NCBI RefSeq assembly: GCF_001870465.1
Contig: NZ_MDGK01000060.1
Coordinates: forward strand, 62,001-126,000
Direction of reading: 5' to 3'
From: Pseudomonas extremorientalis
GTDB taxonomy: Bacteria > Pseudomonadota > Gammaproteobacteria > Pseudomonadales > Pseudomonadaceae
Length of the DNA stretch: 64,000 nt
The stretch's first letter is position 1, and each line of letters opens with the position of its first letter. This document shows, in pieces, positions 8,301 through 16,665 of the stretch. The translations under genes were made by a program, and so were the position numbers. A model generated the notes under the pieces. It did not search any database, was not told the origin of the DNA, and was given only the letters and a program-made list of their open reading frames with translations.

Positions 8301-11300
8301 TGCTGATACGGATCGCGCTCATCGGTGATGTGGTGGTAGAGCAAACCTTCCTGCAACGGCGCCAGCGGGTAGATGTCCTGCACATTGGCCACGCCGCCGG
8401 GAATGCTCGCGACGATCAGATCAAAGCTGGCAGGGTCGAGTTCGGCCAGGTCGGGGGCGTCCACGTCGCTGAGCTCACTTGCCGCCGCCAGGGCCGCCAG
8501 GGTCGGCTGGCCGAACAGCACCTGCACATCGGCATGCAACCCGACCTGGCGCATGCGTTGCACCAATTGCACGGCCAGCAACGAATGCCCGCCCAGTTCG
8601 AAGAAGTGGTCGTGGCGCCCAACCTGCTGCACCTGCAACAGCTCGGCCCAGATCTGCGCCAGTACGCTTTCCACACCGAGGTGCGGCGCCTCATACAAAC
8701 GGGTGACGAACGCCTCTTGGGTCGGTGCGGGCAACGCCTTGCGATCAAGCTTGCCGTTGGCGGTCAGGGGCAACGCGTCCAACTGCACGTAGGCAGCCGG
8801 CAGCATGTAGTCGGGCAGCGATGCTTGCAGGTGGGCGCGCAAGGCTTCTATCGACACGACTTCACGGGGCACGAACCAGGCCAGCAACTGCCCTTCGCGG
8901 GCTTGCACCACGGCGTCCTGAATATGCGGATGCGTGGCCAGGGCCGTTTCGATTTCGCCCAACTCAATGCGCACGCCACGGATTTTCACCTGGTCGTCAT
9001 TGCGCCCCAGGTACTCAAGGTTGCCGTCCGGCAGCCAGCGCACCAGGTCGCCGGTGCGGTACATGCGCCCCTGGGTAAAGGGGTCGTCGAGGAATCGCTC
9101 GGCACTGAGCTCGGGACGCTTGAGGTAACCCCGCGCGATGCCCTTGCCGCCCACGTACAGTTCCCCTGCCACCCCGATGGGCAGCGGCCGTTGCTGCGCG
9201 TCCAGCACATACACCCTGGCATTAGCGACAGGCGCGCCGATATGCAATGGCCGGCCGACGGCCATGGGGCCGGAGGTGGCGACCACCGTGGCTTCGGTAG
9301 GGCCGTAGTTGTTGATCACGGCGAAGGACTGCGCCTGGGTGAAAGAACGCAGGCGGTCGCCGCCGATCAGCAGGGTGCGCAGGGTCGGGTGGTGCAGGCC
9401 CTGGCTGAAGGCGTATTCGGCCACGGGCGTCGGCAGGAAGCAGACGTCCAGCGGCTGTGCCCGCCACCAACCGAGCAGCGCGTCGATGTCTTCGGCGCCA
9501 TCATGGGCCGGCGGCAGGTGCAGCGTGGCGCCCACGCACAACGCCGGCCAGACCTCCCAGGCCATCGCATCAAAACCGAAACCGGCGACGCTGGCGGTGT
9601 GGCTGCCGGCATGCAGGTCGAAGGCCCGGCAGTGCCAGTCCACCAGGTTCGAGACGCTGTGGTGCTCGACCATCACGCCCTTGGGCAAACCGGTGGAGCC
9701 GGAGGTGTAGATCACGTAGGCCAGGTGAGAGGGGCTGACCGCGACGCGGGGGTTGGTGCCCAGGTGGAAGGTCGGGCGGTCGAGCTGGATCACCGGCACC
9801 GTCAACTGAGGCAAACGATGCAGCAAATCGTGCTGGGTCAGCACCACCACCGGGTCGCTGTCTTGCAGCAGGTAATTCAGGCGCTCGGCGGGATGGGCCG
9901 GGTCCACTGGCACGTAGCAGGCGCCGGACTTGAGGATCGCCAGCAAGCCCACCAGCGTATCCAGACCACGCCGTGCCAGGATCACCACCCGGTCGTCAGG
10001 CTGCACGCCGCGCTCCAGCAGTTGATGGGCCAGCGCGTTGGCCTGCTGGTTGAGTTGGGCATAGCTCAGGTGCCGCCCCTGGTACACCGCCGCCACGGCG
10101 TCCGGTGCGCGCGCGGCCTGGGCTTCGATGCGCGCGTGCAGAGTGTGTGGCTGGGTGACAGGCTGGTCGGTGGCGTTCCATTGCTGCAACCGCGCCTGCT
10201 CGGCGGGTGTCACCAGGGAAAAATCGCTGATCGTCAGCGCGGTGTCTTCCAGCCCCTGTTCCAGCAGCCAGGTCAAGCGCTGCGCCAGGGCCGCCACTTC
10301 ATCGTGCTGGAAGTACGCCTCGTTGTAGACGCAATGCAGGCAAGCGGTGTCCTGGTAACGGTTGCTGCGCAGGTGGAGGGCCAGGGGCAGCGGCTCGTGA
10401 TGATTGGACACCTTGACCGCACGGGCCACTGTCGTGCCGTAGCGCAGTTCATGGTCGTCCTGCTCGAAGGACACCGACAGGTCGAACAGCTGGCCGCGGT
10501 CGCTGCGACGCAGGCCCAACTCACGGTTCATCTCGCTGAGGGGGAAACGCTGGTGGCGGAAGTCCTGCTTGAGCTGGTCGCGCACCCCACGCACCACCGC
10601 GCTGAACGGCGACTGCTCATCAAACTGCAAGCGCACGGCGCTGACCTGGGTGAACAACCCGACGGTGGAGCGGAACCGTGCATTGGAACGGTTGAGAATC
10701 GGCACCCCCACCACCCATTCTTCGCGTTGGGCGGTGCGGGTGAAATACACATACAGCGCCGCCAGCAGTACATGAAACGCCGACGCCTGGTAACGGTTGG
10801 CCACCTGTTCCATTCGGTTGAGCAGTGCCACCGGAAACGCCTGCACCAAGGTATTGCTCGCGGCCTTGGCCGTGTGCCGTGGGGTCAGCAGCGGCTCCGG
10901 AATCAAGCGGTATTTGTCCAGCCAATAGGCGCGGTCGCGGGCATAACGGGCTGACGCGTGGTAGTGCTGGTCTGCGTCGATAAAATCGATGTAGGACGGC
11001 GCCGGCAAGTCCGGTTGCCGGTCTTGCGCCAGGGCCGTGTACAGCTGCGCGAGGGATTGCAGCATCTGGCCGAAGCCCCAGCCATCGAGGATCAGGTGAT
11101 GCGCCTGGGTGCCGAGGCGGTAATGATCGTCGTCGAGCTTGACCAGGAAAAAGCGGAACAACGGCGCACCCTGCATCGCATAAGGCAGGGCCATTTGCGC
11201 CTGCATCAGGGCGTGGCTCGCGGCCTGCGGATCGCAAGCCTTGGAAACGTCATGCAGCGCCAGGTCCGCAGCCAACGTGGCAGCGAAGGTCTGGCGAGGC

Positions 11301-11512
11301 AGGCCGTCGGCGTCGCTGTGCAGTTGCGTGCGCAACGCATCGTGCCTGGCCACCAGGCATTCAACGGCGCGCTGCATCAGGCCGGGGTCAATGGCGCCGG
11401 CAAAATCCACATAACCACCGATGTTGTACAGCGGCGAGTCGCCTGCGCGCAGTTGGTCGAGCCAGATGTCCTGCTGGGCGGCGGTGAGGGGGAAGCTGGG
11501 TGAATGCTTCAT
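5303..11512 (-). CDS. viscA: Lipopeptide NRPS, two modules (C-A-T-C-A-T), viscosin/massetolide first-subunit type
   Basis: A 2069-residue synthetase. Order: C-starter domain (about 5-440, active site HHLILDG near 141), A1 (about 460-950, YTSGSTGLPKG near 604), carrier T1 (FFELGGHSLL, Ser near 976), C2 (about 1040-1480, HHLVNDA, so Ala replaces the usual Gly), A2 (about 1500-1980, YTSGSTGTPKG near 1624) and T2 (Ser near 2009). There is no thioesterase. Manual alignment to GrsA reads the A1 code as DAWFLGNVV, a classic Leu code, and A2 as DGWKLGVVD, with the VVD end of Glu/Gln codes. Leu-Glu after a fatty-acyl starter matches viscosin, massetolide and WLIP first subunits. ATG at 11512 has AAGGA upstream; the longest frame adds 25 untypical residues. 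The subunits that finish the peptide are absent from the window. Confidence 0.9.
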   Translation of the reverse strand: MKHSPSFPLTAAQQDIWLDQLRAGDSPLYNIGGYVDFAGAIDPGLMQRAVECLVARHDALRTQLHSDADGLPRQTFAATLAADLALHDVSKACDPQAASHALMQAQMALPYAMQGAPLFRFFLVKLDDDHYRLGTQAHHLILDGWGFGQMLQSLAQLYTALAQDRQPDLPAPSYIDFIDADQHYHASARYARDRAYWLDKYRLIPEPLLTPRHTAKAASNTLVQAFPVALLNRMEQVANRYQASAFHVLLAALYVYFTRTAQREEWVVGVPILNRSNARFRSTVGLFTQVSAVRLQFDEQSPFSAVVRGVRDQLKQDFRHQRFPLSEMNRELGLRRSDRGQLFDLSVSFEQDDHELRYGTTVARAVKVSNHHEPLPLALHLRSNRYQDTACLHCVYNEAYFQHDEVAALAQRLTWLLEQGLEDTALTISDFSLVTPAEQARLQQWNATDQPVTQPHTLHARIEAQAARAPDAVAAVYQGRHLSYAQLNQQANALAHQLLERGVQPDDRVVILARRGLDTLVGLLAILKSGACYVPVDPAHPAERLNYLLQDSDPVVVLTQHDLLHRLPQLTVPVIQLDRPTFHLGTNPRVAVSPSHLAYVIYTSGSTGLPKGVMVEHHSVSNLVDWHCRAFDLHAGSHTASVAGFGFDAMAWEVWPALCVGATLHLPPAHDGAEDIDALLGWWRAQPLDVCFLPTPVAEYAFSQGLHHPTLRTLLIGGDRLRSFTQAQSFAVINNYGPTEATVVATSGPMAVGRPLHIGAPVANARVYVLDAQQRPLPIGVAGELYVGGKGIARGYLKRPELSAERFLDDPFTQGRMYRTGDLVRWLPDGNLEYLGRNDDQVKIRGVRIELGEIETALATHPHIQDAVVQAREGQLLAWFVPREVVSIEALRAHLQASLPDYMLPAAYVQLDALPLTANGKLDRKALPAPTQEAFVTRLYEAPHLGVESVLAQIWAELLQVQQVGRHDHFFELGGHSLLAVQLVQRMRQVGLHADVQVLFGQPTLAALAAASELSDVDAPDLAELDPASFDLIVASIPGGVANVQDIYPLAPLQEGLLYHHITDERDPYQQQALFSFAQREQLDAFAQALQQVINRHDILRTSLVWEALEQPMQVVWCQARLRVEPLREDPAPLDLRQAPLMALDYAEEPQHSRWVARLRFHHLVNDATSTTILMQEIRAHLLGQQAQLPASVPYRNVVVQARSPARQAAHEAFFREQLGDVDEPTLAFGLQERQADRAHTEEAERGLSDSLNQRLRAQARGMGVSTASLFHLAWAQVLSRIAGRDDVVFGTVLLGRLQAGEGADRALGMFINTLPLRVRLAGRTVTEALTHTHARLSALLAHEQASLALAQRCSGASPLFNSLLNYRHTDAERDLTLVPGIALLSSEDILSYPLMLTVDDTANGFRIKAKAPQQIGACRLLDYLETTLINLADTLDQVPQTPLRDVQVLPAGELKTLLVDFNATDTDYPDTFTVQALFEAHARHIPHAIAVQAGELQLTYRELNERANQLAFHLRERGVQPDARVALCVERGLELVVGLLAILKAGGAYVPLDPGYPRERLAYMLHDSQPVALLVHAATRDVPGDVSIPVIDFDHCAWSQAPVGNPLVPGLSVANLAYVMYTSGSTGTPKGVMIEHRGLGNLMHWGSQLCPNAEGGALLQRAPFSFDGSVWELFWPLSNGMRLVLARPDGHREPAYLAQVIREQKITVIKFVPAMLQQFLELEESALCTSLTDVLCGGGELTEALARGVQARLPKVRLHNVYGPTEATVDSSAWTLEPGAPVPALQLPIGRAINNTRLYVLDEHDAPAPMGVSGQLHIGGVGVARGYLGLQQMTAERFIDSPFVAGDRLYRTGDLVRYLPDGNLEFLGRNDFQVKLRGVRLELGEIESRLLVHPALREVAVLIRDERLVAYFTVRAEAPSPDALRAHVLEQLPEYMVPAAFVQLDELPLNPAGKLDRKALPEPGLGAVVSRAYAAPVGAVESLMAGIWAEVLKLERVGRHDHFFELGGHSLLAVNLVARMRKAGVEVDARALFSHPTVAQLAGCVLTQVQRVEVPQAAIPQLGRRRRI

Positions 11513-11999
11513 AAGATCCTTCTCATGGAGGTCAGGCACTGGCCGCGCAGGGGTGCCCATTACGACGAATGGGCCGGATTGGAGCATGGGGGCCAGGGGC
11601 TGTCTGTCACCCTAAACCCGGACATCCGAATGGATAGACTGGGCGTGGCTGATGGTTCATTGCTGAAACGATTAAAGAGTTGTAGGACATTGGCTATATC
11701 TGGCCGATGCTTTTTTATGCGAATGCTTTCTAAAAACAATATTTTACTTATATATCAAATAGTTACTTAAACATAAAAATCTCCATTGGCTATTCGTAGT
11801 GGGAATTACCTGTCAGAAACGTCGAATTAATGACGCGGTTTTTATGGCAGGTTATGTCCCACGTTTCCGCTACATACGTAGGACAAATCCACTGGCTAAA
11901 TACACTTTCGAATACCGACTCTGGTGTGTGAGCAACGGATCGCCCCGCAGAGGCCCAGAGGGTCTGTACACGGTTTTCGATATCAAGGATGAGAAGGCT
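11513..11999. promoter_or_regulatory. Divergent promoter region between lipopeptide NRPS and LuxR regulator
   Basis: A 487-base region with a strongly AT-rich core at about 11690-11795, the likely promoter zone for the minus-strand synthetase. No exact -35/-10 pair is assigned. It contains a long imperfect dyad (11801-11860) and paired TGTCC/GGACA half-sites at 11855 and 11881. A frame open from 11799 reads into luxR, but its N-terminal 67 residues are not LuxR-like. Confidence 0.6.
11801..11860. promoter_or_regulatory. Imperfect 60-base dyad upstream of luxR
   Basis: The left arm runs from GGGAATTACCTGTCAG and the right arm ends GGCAGGTTATGTCCC. The two are complementary with several mismatches and bulges around a centre of GTC-gaattaat-GAC near 11828. 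It could be an operator for the LuxR-type regulator or an RNA hairpin in the luxR leader. The syr-syp box of other Pseudomonas lipopeptide regulators has TGTC/GACA arms but a much shorter spacer than the pair seen here. Confidence 0.4.
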
Positions 12000-12791
12000 A
12001 TGAGTTTGACCAGCAGTATTGCCAACACCCAAAGCCCCCATTTCTACGCCGAAATGGGCGAGTTGATTGCCAGCAGTGGCCACCCGGGCTTTGCCGCCCA
12101 CATGCTGCACCTGGTGGACAAGTGGGTGCCGATCCACCTGGTGGATCTGAGCGAATGGACCCTCGACGAGCTACGCGACCGTATGCTCGATATCACGCTG
12201 CTGGGCAGCGCCGGCCAGACGCAGGACCTGCCGCCCCTGGCCCTGAATTCCATGGACGACCACCCGCTGTTGCGCGAAATGCTCGGCATGCAGGACCCGC
12301 TGCTGATCCAGTTGAAGGCCAAGGCCAACAGCGCAGACCCGCGTGGCACCTCGCACCAGTGCAACCTGGTGTCGCGCCAGGGCAACCGGCGCTGTGTGAT
12401 TTCGTTTTATCGCCCGCCGACCCAGCGCGGGTTTTCCCTGGCCGAGTTGTCGTTTCTCAAGTGCCTGTCGGACACCCTGCTGCCGCTGATCGAGTGCCAC
12501 GCCCAGAGCCTGCGCCAGGCACCGCACACCGAGGTCGAACCGGCCCACACGATGCTGGAGCAATCGCAATTGCAACGTGAGTTCTACAAGCGCCTGTCCC
12601 TGGGCGACATCACCTTGTCGGCGCGCGAGCAAGAGGTGTGCCTCGGCTTGCTGACCGGCGGCACCGTGCCGCAGATCGCGGAGAAACTCAGCGTGAAGAA
12701 CAGCTCCATCGAAACCTACCTCAAGCGCGCCGCCGCCAAGTTGGGCGTGAGTGGAAGGCACGGTCTGGCCAAGTGGATGGTGGGCGCCTGA
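12000..12791 (+). CDS. LuxR-type transcriptional regulator of the lipopeptide cluster
   Basis: A 263-residue regulator. The N-terminal 190 residues show no clear autoinducer-binding signature. The C-terminal LuxR helix-turn-helix starts at LSAREQEVCLGLLTGG (about 202) with the recognition-helix region VPQIAEKLSVKNSSIETYLKRAAAKLG. The ATG at 12000 is chosen (GAGAAGG just upstream) over an upstream frame at 11799. Genes of this type next to the first synthetase (viscAR/massAR) activate viscosin and massetolide production; the same role is inferred from position. The stop overlaps the next ATG. Confidence 0.85.
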   Translation: MSLTSSIANTQSPHFYAEMGELIASSGHPGFAAHMLHLVDKWVPIHLVDLSEWTLDELRDRMLDITLLGSAGQTQDLPPLALNSMDDHPLLREMLGMQDPLLIQLKAKANSADPRGTSHQCNLVSRQGNRRCVISFYRPPTQRGFSLAELSFLKCLSDTLLPLIECHAQSLRQAPHTEVEPAHTMLEQSQLQREFYKRLSLGDITLSAREQEVCLGLLTGGTVPQIAEKLSVKNSSIETYLKRAAAKLGVSGRHGLAKWMVGA

Positions 12792-14230
12792 TGCATAAAT
12801 TGAGTACCTTTGCGATGGCCTGGATGCTTGGCGGCTGTTCGCTGATCCCGGACTACCAACGGCCTGCGGCGCCCGTGCCTGCGCAGTATCCCCAGGCGGG
12901 CGTGTATGCGCTGGCGCAGTCCGGCACATCGGACTGGCAGCAGCTGTTCCACGACCCGGCGCTGCAAGGGTTGATTGGCGATGCGCTGGTCAATAACCGC
13001 GACTTGCGCGTGGCTGCGTTGAACGTCGAGGCGTTCCAGGCGCAGTACCGTATCCAGCGTGCCGACCTGTTCCCGGCGGTGTCCGCTACCGGCGCCGGCC
13101 AGCGTCGGCGTGTGCCCGGGGACGTGACCGGCACCGGCAAGGCCGCCATCACCTCCAGCTATTCCGCGACCCTGGGCATCAGCGCCTATGAGCTGGACCT
13201 GTTCGGCCGCATCCGCAGCCTCAGCGAACAGGCCATGCTCTCCTACCTGGGCACCGAAGAGGCGCGGCGCAGTGCGCAATTGAGCCTGGTCGCCAACGTC
13301 GCCAATGCCTACCTGACCTGGCGTGCCGACCAGGAATTGCTGGCCCTGGCCCGGCAAACCCTGGTGGCCAACGAGCATAGCCTGCGCCTCACCAGCCGCA
13401 GCAAAACCGCCGGCAAAGCCTCGGCGCTGGACGTGGTGCAAGCCACCACCAGCGTCGAAAGCACCCGCGCCAGCGTGGCCCGTTATGAGCGCCAGGTCGC
13501 CCAGGACCTCAACAACCTCGCCCTGCTGGTGGGCGGCCCGGTGGACGAACAATTGCCGTCGCGTCCACTCGCCACCGACCTGGTGGCCCGCGTGCCGGCC
13601 GGCCTGCCCTCGGACTTGCTGCAGCGCCGCCCGGATATCCTCCAGGCCGAGTACCAGTTGCGCGCCGCCAACGCCAATATCGGCGCGGCACGTGCAGCGT
13701 TTTTCCCGTCGGTGAGCCTGACCGCCAACGCCGGCAGCGCCAGCACCGAACTGTCGGGGCTGTTCAAGGGCGGCTCGGGCAGCTGGACGTTCCAGCCGCA
13801 GATCAACCTGCCGATCTTCAACGCCGGCAGCCTGCGCGCCAGCCTCGACTACGCCAAACTGCAAAAAGACATCAGCGTGGCGCAGTACGAAAAATCGATC
13901 CAGACCGCCTTCCAGGAAGTCGCCGATGGCCTGGCGGCGCGGCAGACCTATACCGACCAGTTGGAGGCGCAACGGGATTTCGTCGCGGCCAACCAGCAGT
14001 ATTACAACCTGGCCGAGCATCGCTACCGCAGTGGCGTCGACAGCAACCTCACCTTCCTGGATGCGCAACGTACGTTGTTCAGCTCGCAACAGGCGTTGAT
14101 CGTCGATCGCCTGGCGCAACTGGTGGCGGAAGTGAAGTTGTATACAGCGCTGGGCGGCGCGTGGGACGTCAGCGCAAGCCCGACTGCCGCAGTAGGCCTG
14201 CTCACCCAACAAATCAGCTCACCACAGTAA
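12791..14230 (+). CDS. NodT-like outer-membrane efflux lipoprotein
   Basis: A 479-residue outer-membrane factor of the TolC/NodT/OprM family. The lipobox LGGC places the acylated Cys at residue 16. Two repeated OEP halves follow, with typical RRPDI, AARAAFFPSVSLTA and FLDAQRTLFSSQQ stretches. The ATG at 12791 overlaps the luxR stop, so the pair is co-translated. A nodT-like gene beside the LuxR gene is a feature of massetolide/viscosin loci and suggests a channel for lipopeptide secretion. The matching MacAB-type pump is not in the window. Confidence 0.88.
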   Translation: MHKLSTFAMAWMLGGCSLIPDYQRPAAPVPAQYPQAGVYALAQSGTSDWQQLFHDPALQGLIGDALVNNRDLRVAALNVEAFQAQYRIQRADLFPAVSATGAGQRRRVPGDVTGTGKAAITSSYSATLGISAYELDLFGRIRSLSEQAMLSYLGTEEARRSAQLSLVANVANAYLTWRADQELLALARQTLVANEHSLRLTSRSKTAGKASALDVVQATTSVESTRASVARYERQVAQDLNNLALLVGGPVDEQLPSRPLATDLVARVPAGLPSDLLQRRPDILQAEYQLRAANANIGAARAAFFPSVSLTANAGSASTELSGLFKGGSGSWTFQPQINLPIFNAGSLRASLDYAKLQKDISVAQYEKSIQTAFQEVADGLAARQTYTDQLEAQRDFVAANQQYYNLAEHRYRSGVDSNLTFLDAQRTLFSSQQALIVDRLAQLVAEVKLYTALGGAWDVSASPTAAVGLLTQQISSPQ

Positions 14231-14258
14231 GCTCACGTGCCCCTAGCCCTCACTGTAT

Positions 14259-14663
14259 CTACGCCTGCGCAATCACCGCCTCCGCCTCGATTTCGATCAA
14301 CCAATCCGGCAACGACAACCCGCTGACGATAATCCACGAAGACGGCGGCGGGTTGTGCGGGAAGCGTTCGCGCAGCGCTTGCGCGATCGGCTCCTGCTGG
14401 TCACGGGCGGACTCGGTGATGTACAGCCGCAACATGATCACATGGGACAAATCACCGCCTGCCTCGGCCAACACCTTTTCGATGTTGTCCAAAGCGGCGG
14501 CGGTCTGTTCCGCAATACCCGGGCCGACGGTGCGCTCGTCGGCATCGACACCCACCTGGCCGGACAGCATGATGCGCCGACCCTCCGGCACTTCCATGGC
14601 CTGGCTGAAGCCGTATTGCAGGGCGTTGAATACCGTTGTGGGATTAATGACCGTTCTCTGCAT
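14259..14663 (-). CDS. RidA (YjgF/YER057c) family protein
   Basis: A 134-residue protein of the RidA family, which hydrolyses reactive enamine/imine intermediates. The conserved core reads IMLSGQVGVDADERTV, then IEKVLAEAGGDLSHVIMLRLYIT and ends IEIEAEAV. The ATG at 14663 has AAGGA 8 bases upstream; the longest frame adds 18 residues. It lies tail to tail with the nodT-like gene. The classic RidA substrate-binding Arg is present in MLRLYIT. The exact substrate is unknown, and a second RidA paralogue lies at 24051. Confidence 0.85.
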   Translation of the reverse strand: MQRTVINPTTVFNALQYGFSQAMEVPEGRRIMLSGQVGVDADERTVGPGIAEQTAAALDNIEKVLAEAGGDLSHVIMLRLYITESARDQQEPIAQALRERFPHNPPPSSWIIVSGLSLPDWLIEIEAEAVIAQA

Positions 14664-14768
14664 GACATTTCCTTGTTGTCGGTAGGAAAACAAGGCTAAC
14701 CCAAAGCAATCGTTCAATCCGGCGGTTCAACATCCCGCAACATATCGGGGATCATCGAGGGGTGCTGG

Positions 14769-15701
14769 CTACCAACTTCCCATCGCCAGACTGAACGGCG
14801 AAAACTCCGCGAACTGCCACCGCAACGCCAACGCCGCCGGGCGCCGCACCACATGTTCCACGGTGACGGTCCACAAGCGCTGGGCGCCCTCGAACAGCGC
14901 CACTTGCGGGCCGTCGAGGATCAGTGAAGTGCGCCCGGCCACCTGCAGCACATCCCCCGATTCAAAATCGATGAATAACAACCCCGCCACCGGGTTCACC
15001 TGCAGATTGCCCAGGGTGTTGAAGAACAGGTTGCCGGCAAAGTCGGGGATGGTCAGCACGTTGCCTTCGACCCGCACAAAACCCGTATTGCCGCCGCGGT
15101 GGGAAACGTCGACCGAGCGCTGGCCGTCCACCTCGACGTAGCTGGCGACGAAGAAGGTGTCGGCATTGCGGATCAGCGCTAGGGCCGCGTCATCCAGGCT
15201 GCTGGAACGTTCGGCCACGCTGCCGGGTTTGCGTGCGATGGCATCCACCGGCCGCAATTGGATGTACTTGGGGCAGTTGCCGAACGTGTGCACCACGTCG
15301 ACCGAAAAGCCTTCGTGATCGAGCGCACCGATATGCCCGTTCATGCGGTTGCGGCGGCGGGTGTTGAGGTCGATGCCCAGCAGGCCGATGGATGCACCTT
15401 CACGCAAGGCGTTGCGGGCCGGGTCGTTGGCCGACGGCAGACTGTCGACCTGCAAGGTCTGCGGGTCCGGCGAGTGGGCAAAGCCCGGGGCGCCTTCAAG
15501 CAGCGTCGCCCAGGGAATGCCTTGCTCGTCCACCACACCCAGCATCAGGTACGGCAACAAAGGGTAGAAATCCCGATGCTGTTCGGGCAAATGATCACGG
15601 ATCACCTTGGGCCCGACCACGGCCATGCGCTCGGCGACACCCACTGCTTGTTGCATGTGCCGTTCACCGGCATGCCAGGGCGATGGTTCGATCAGGTTCA
15701 T
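14769..15701 (-). CDS. Pyridoxamine 5'-phosphate oxidase-like flavin-binding protein
   Basis: A 310-residue protein with two split-barrel-like halves: an N-terminal half (PYLMLGVVDEQGIPWATLLEG, then the GIDLNTRRRNRMNGHI stretch) and a C-terminal half (DTFFVASYVEVDGQRSVDVSHRGGNTGFV). Members annotated as PNPOx-like bind FMN or heme and often precede a reductase, but no ferredoxin-reductase domain is fused here. The ATG at 15701 has GAGGTG 8 bases upstream. The physiological role is unknown. It lies 79 bases downstream of two LysR genes on the same strand. Confidence 0.7.
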   Translation of the reverse strand: MNLIEPSPWHAGERHMQQAVGVAERMAVVGPKVIRDHLPEQHRDFYPLLPYLMLGVVDEQGIPWATLLEGAPGFAHSPDPQTLQVDSLPSANDPARNALREGASIGLLGIDLNTRRRNRMNGHIGALDHEGFSVDVVHTFGNCPKYIQLRPVDAIARKPGSVAERSSSLDDAALALIRNADTFFVASYVEVDGQRSVDVSHRGGNTGFVRVEGNVLTIPDFAGNLFFNTLGNLQVNPVAGLLFIDFESGDVLQVAGRTSLILDGPQVALFEGAQRLWTVTVEHVVRRPAALALRWQFAEFSPFSLAMGSW

Positions 15702-15780
15702 GGCAAGCACCTCATGTTGGATAGCCCGATGCTGCGCCCTGCTCGCCACCCAGGGAATCACCACGCCAGGCAATCCACTG

Positions 15781-16665
15781 TTACGCCAGTTGAAATGCCG
15801 GATGTTCACGCAGCGCCGCCACGCAGTGGTCGACAAAGCTGCGCACGCGTATCGGTGCGTTGCGGCCTTCGCGGTACACCACGTGCACGGGCAATGGTGG
15901 CTGTTCAAAACCCGGCAACAGGCGACGCAATTGCCCGCTCTGCAAATGCTCGTGAACCGGGTAACTCAGGCAGCGAATCACCCCCGCCCCATGCACCGCT
16001 GCATTGATCGCGCCCTGCACCGTGGCGCAGCCCAGGCGCGCACGGGCCTTGAGTGGGTAGCCCTGGAAATCCCAATGCACCTGGCCGGCAGTGGCGATCA
16101 GCCGATGGTGCTGGAGGTCGTCCGGGCGTTGAGGCTCACCGTGAATCGCCAGATAACCGGGGCTGGCGCAAAGGATATGCCGCACCTGCCCCACCGGCCG
16201 CGCGATCAACGACGAGTCGGGCAACTCACCGACGAGGATCGCCACGTCCAGCCCTTCTTCGTGCAGGTTGGGATAATAGTCGTGGTAGTGCGCCGCGAGG
16301 CTCACCTCGGGATAACGGTCCAGGTAGTCGGCCAAGACCGGCGCCATCACATGAGCGCTGAACAGAAAGGGCAAAAACACCCGTAGGTTGCCCTGGGCCT
16401 GCACATGCAAGCCTTTGGCCGAGGCTTCGGCGGCGTCCACGGCGGCGAGCAGGCGCACGCAATCGGCCAGGTACGCGTTGCCGGCGTCGGTCAGGCTCAC
16501 GCCCTGCGTGCTGCGTTCAAGCAATGGCACGCGCAGGCGCGCTTCCAGGCGGGCCACCGCACGGACCAGAGTCGGCCCGGACACCTGCGCACTGCGCGCT
16601 GCGCCGGCCAGGCTCGAGTGTCCGGCCAGTGCGGCGAACAACTGCATATCGCGATAGCGCTCCAT
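15781..16665 (-). CDS. LysR-family transcriptional regulator
   Basis: A 294-residue regulator. The N-terminal winged helix is MERYRDMQLFAALAGHSSLAGAARSAQVSGPTLVRAVARLEARL, followed by a substrate-binding domain with LYEEGLDVAI-like DVAILVGELPDSSLIAR. The helix has SGPTLVRAV where PSxVSRxI is usual. The start overlaps the stop of the preceding LysR gene (TGATG). Its effector and targets are unknown; the adjacent PNPOx-like gene is the nearest candidate. Confidence 0.85.
   Translation of the reverse strand: MERYRDMQLFAALAGHSSLAGAARSAQVSGPTLVRAVARLEARLRVPLLERSTQGVSLTDAGNAYLADCVRLLAAVDAAEASAKGLHVQAQGNLRVFLPFLFSAHVMAPVLADYLDRYPEVSLAAHYHDYYPNLHEEGLDVAILVGELPDSSLIARPVGQVRHILCASPGYLAIHGEPQRPDDLQHHRLIATAGQVHWDFQGYPLKARARLGCATVQGAINAAVHGAGVIRCLSYPVHEHLQSGQLRRLLPGFEQPPLPVHVVYREGRNAPIRVRSFVDHCVAALREHPAFQLA

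Noticed and set aside
7949..10954. 1001-codon open frame on the plus strand
   Set aside because: Lies wholly antisense to the NRPS adenylation/condensation domains; composition (Gln/His/Arg/Gly-rich) is the usual shadow of high-GC Pseudomonas coding sequence.
11799..11999. 67-residue N-terminal extension of the LuxR gene
   Set aside because: Not LuxR-like, overlaps a dyad and promoter region; the ATG at 12000 has a good ribosome-binding site.
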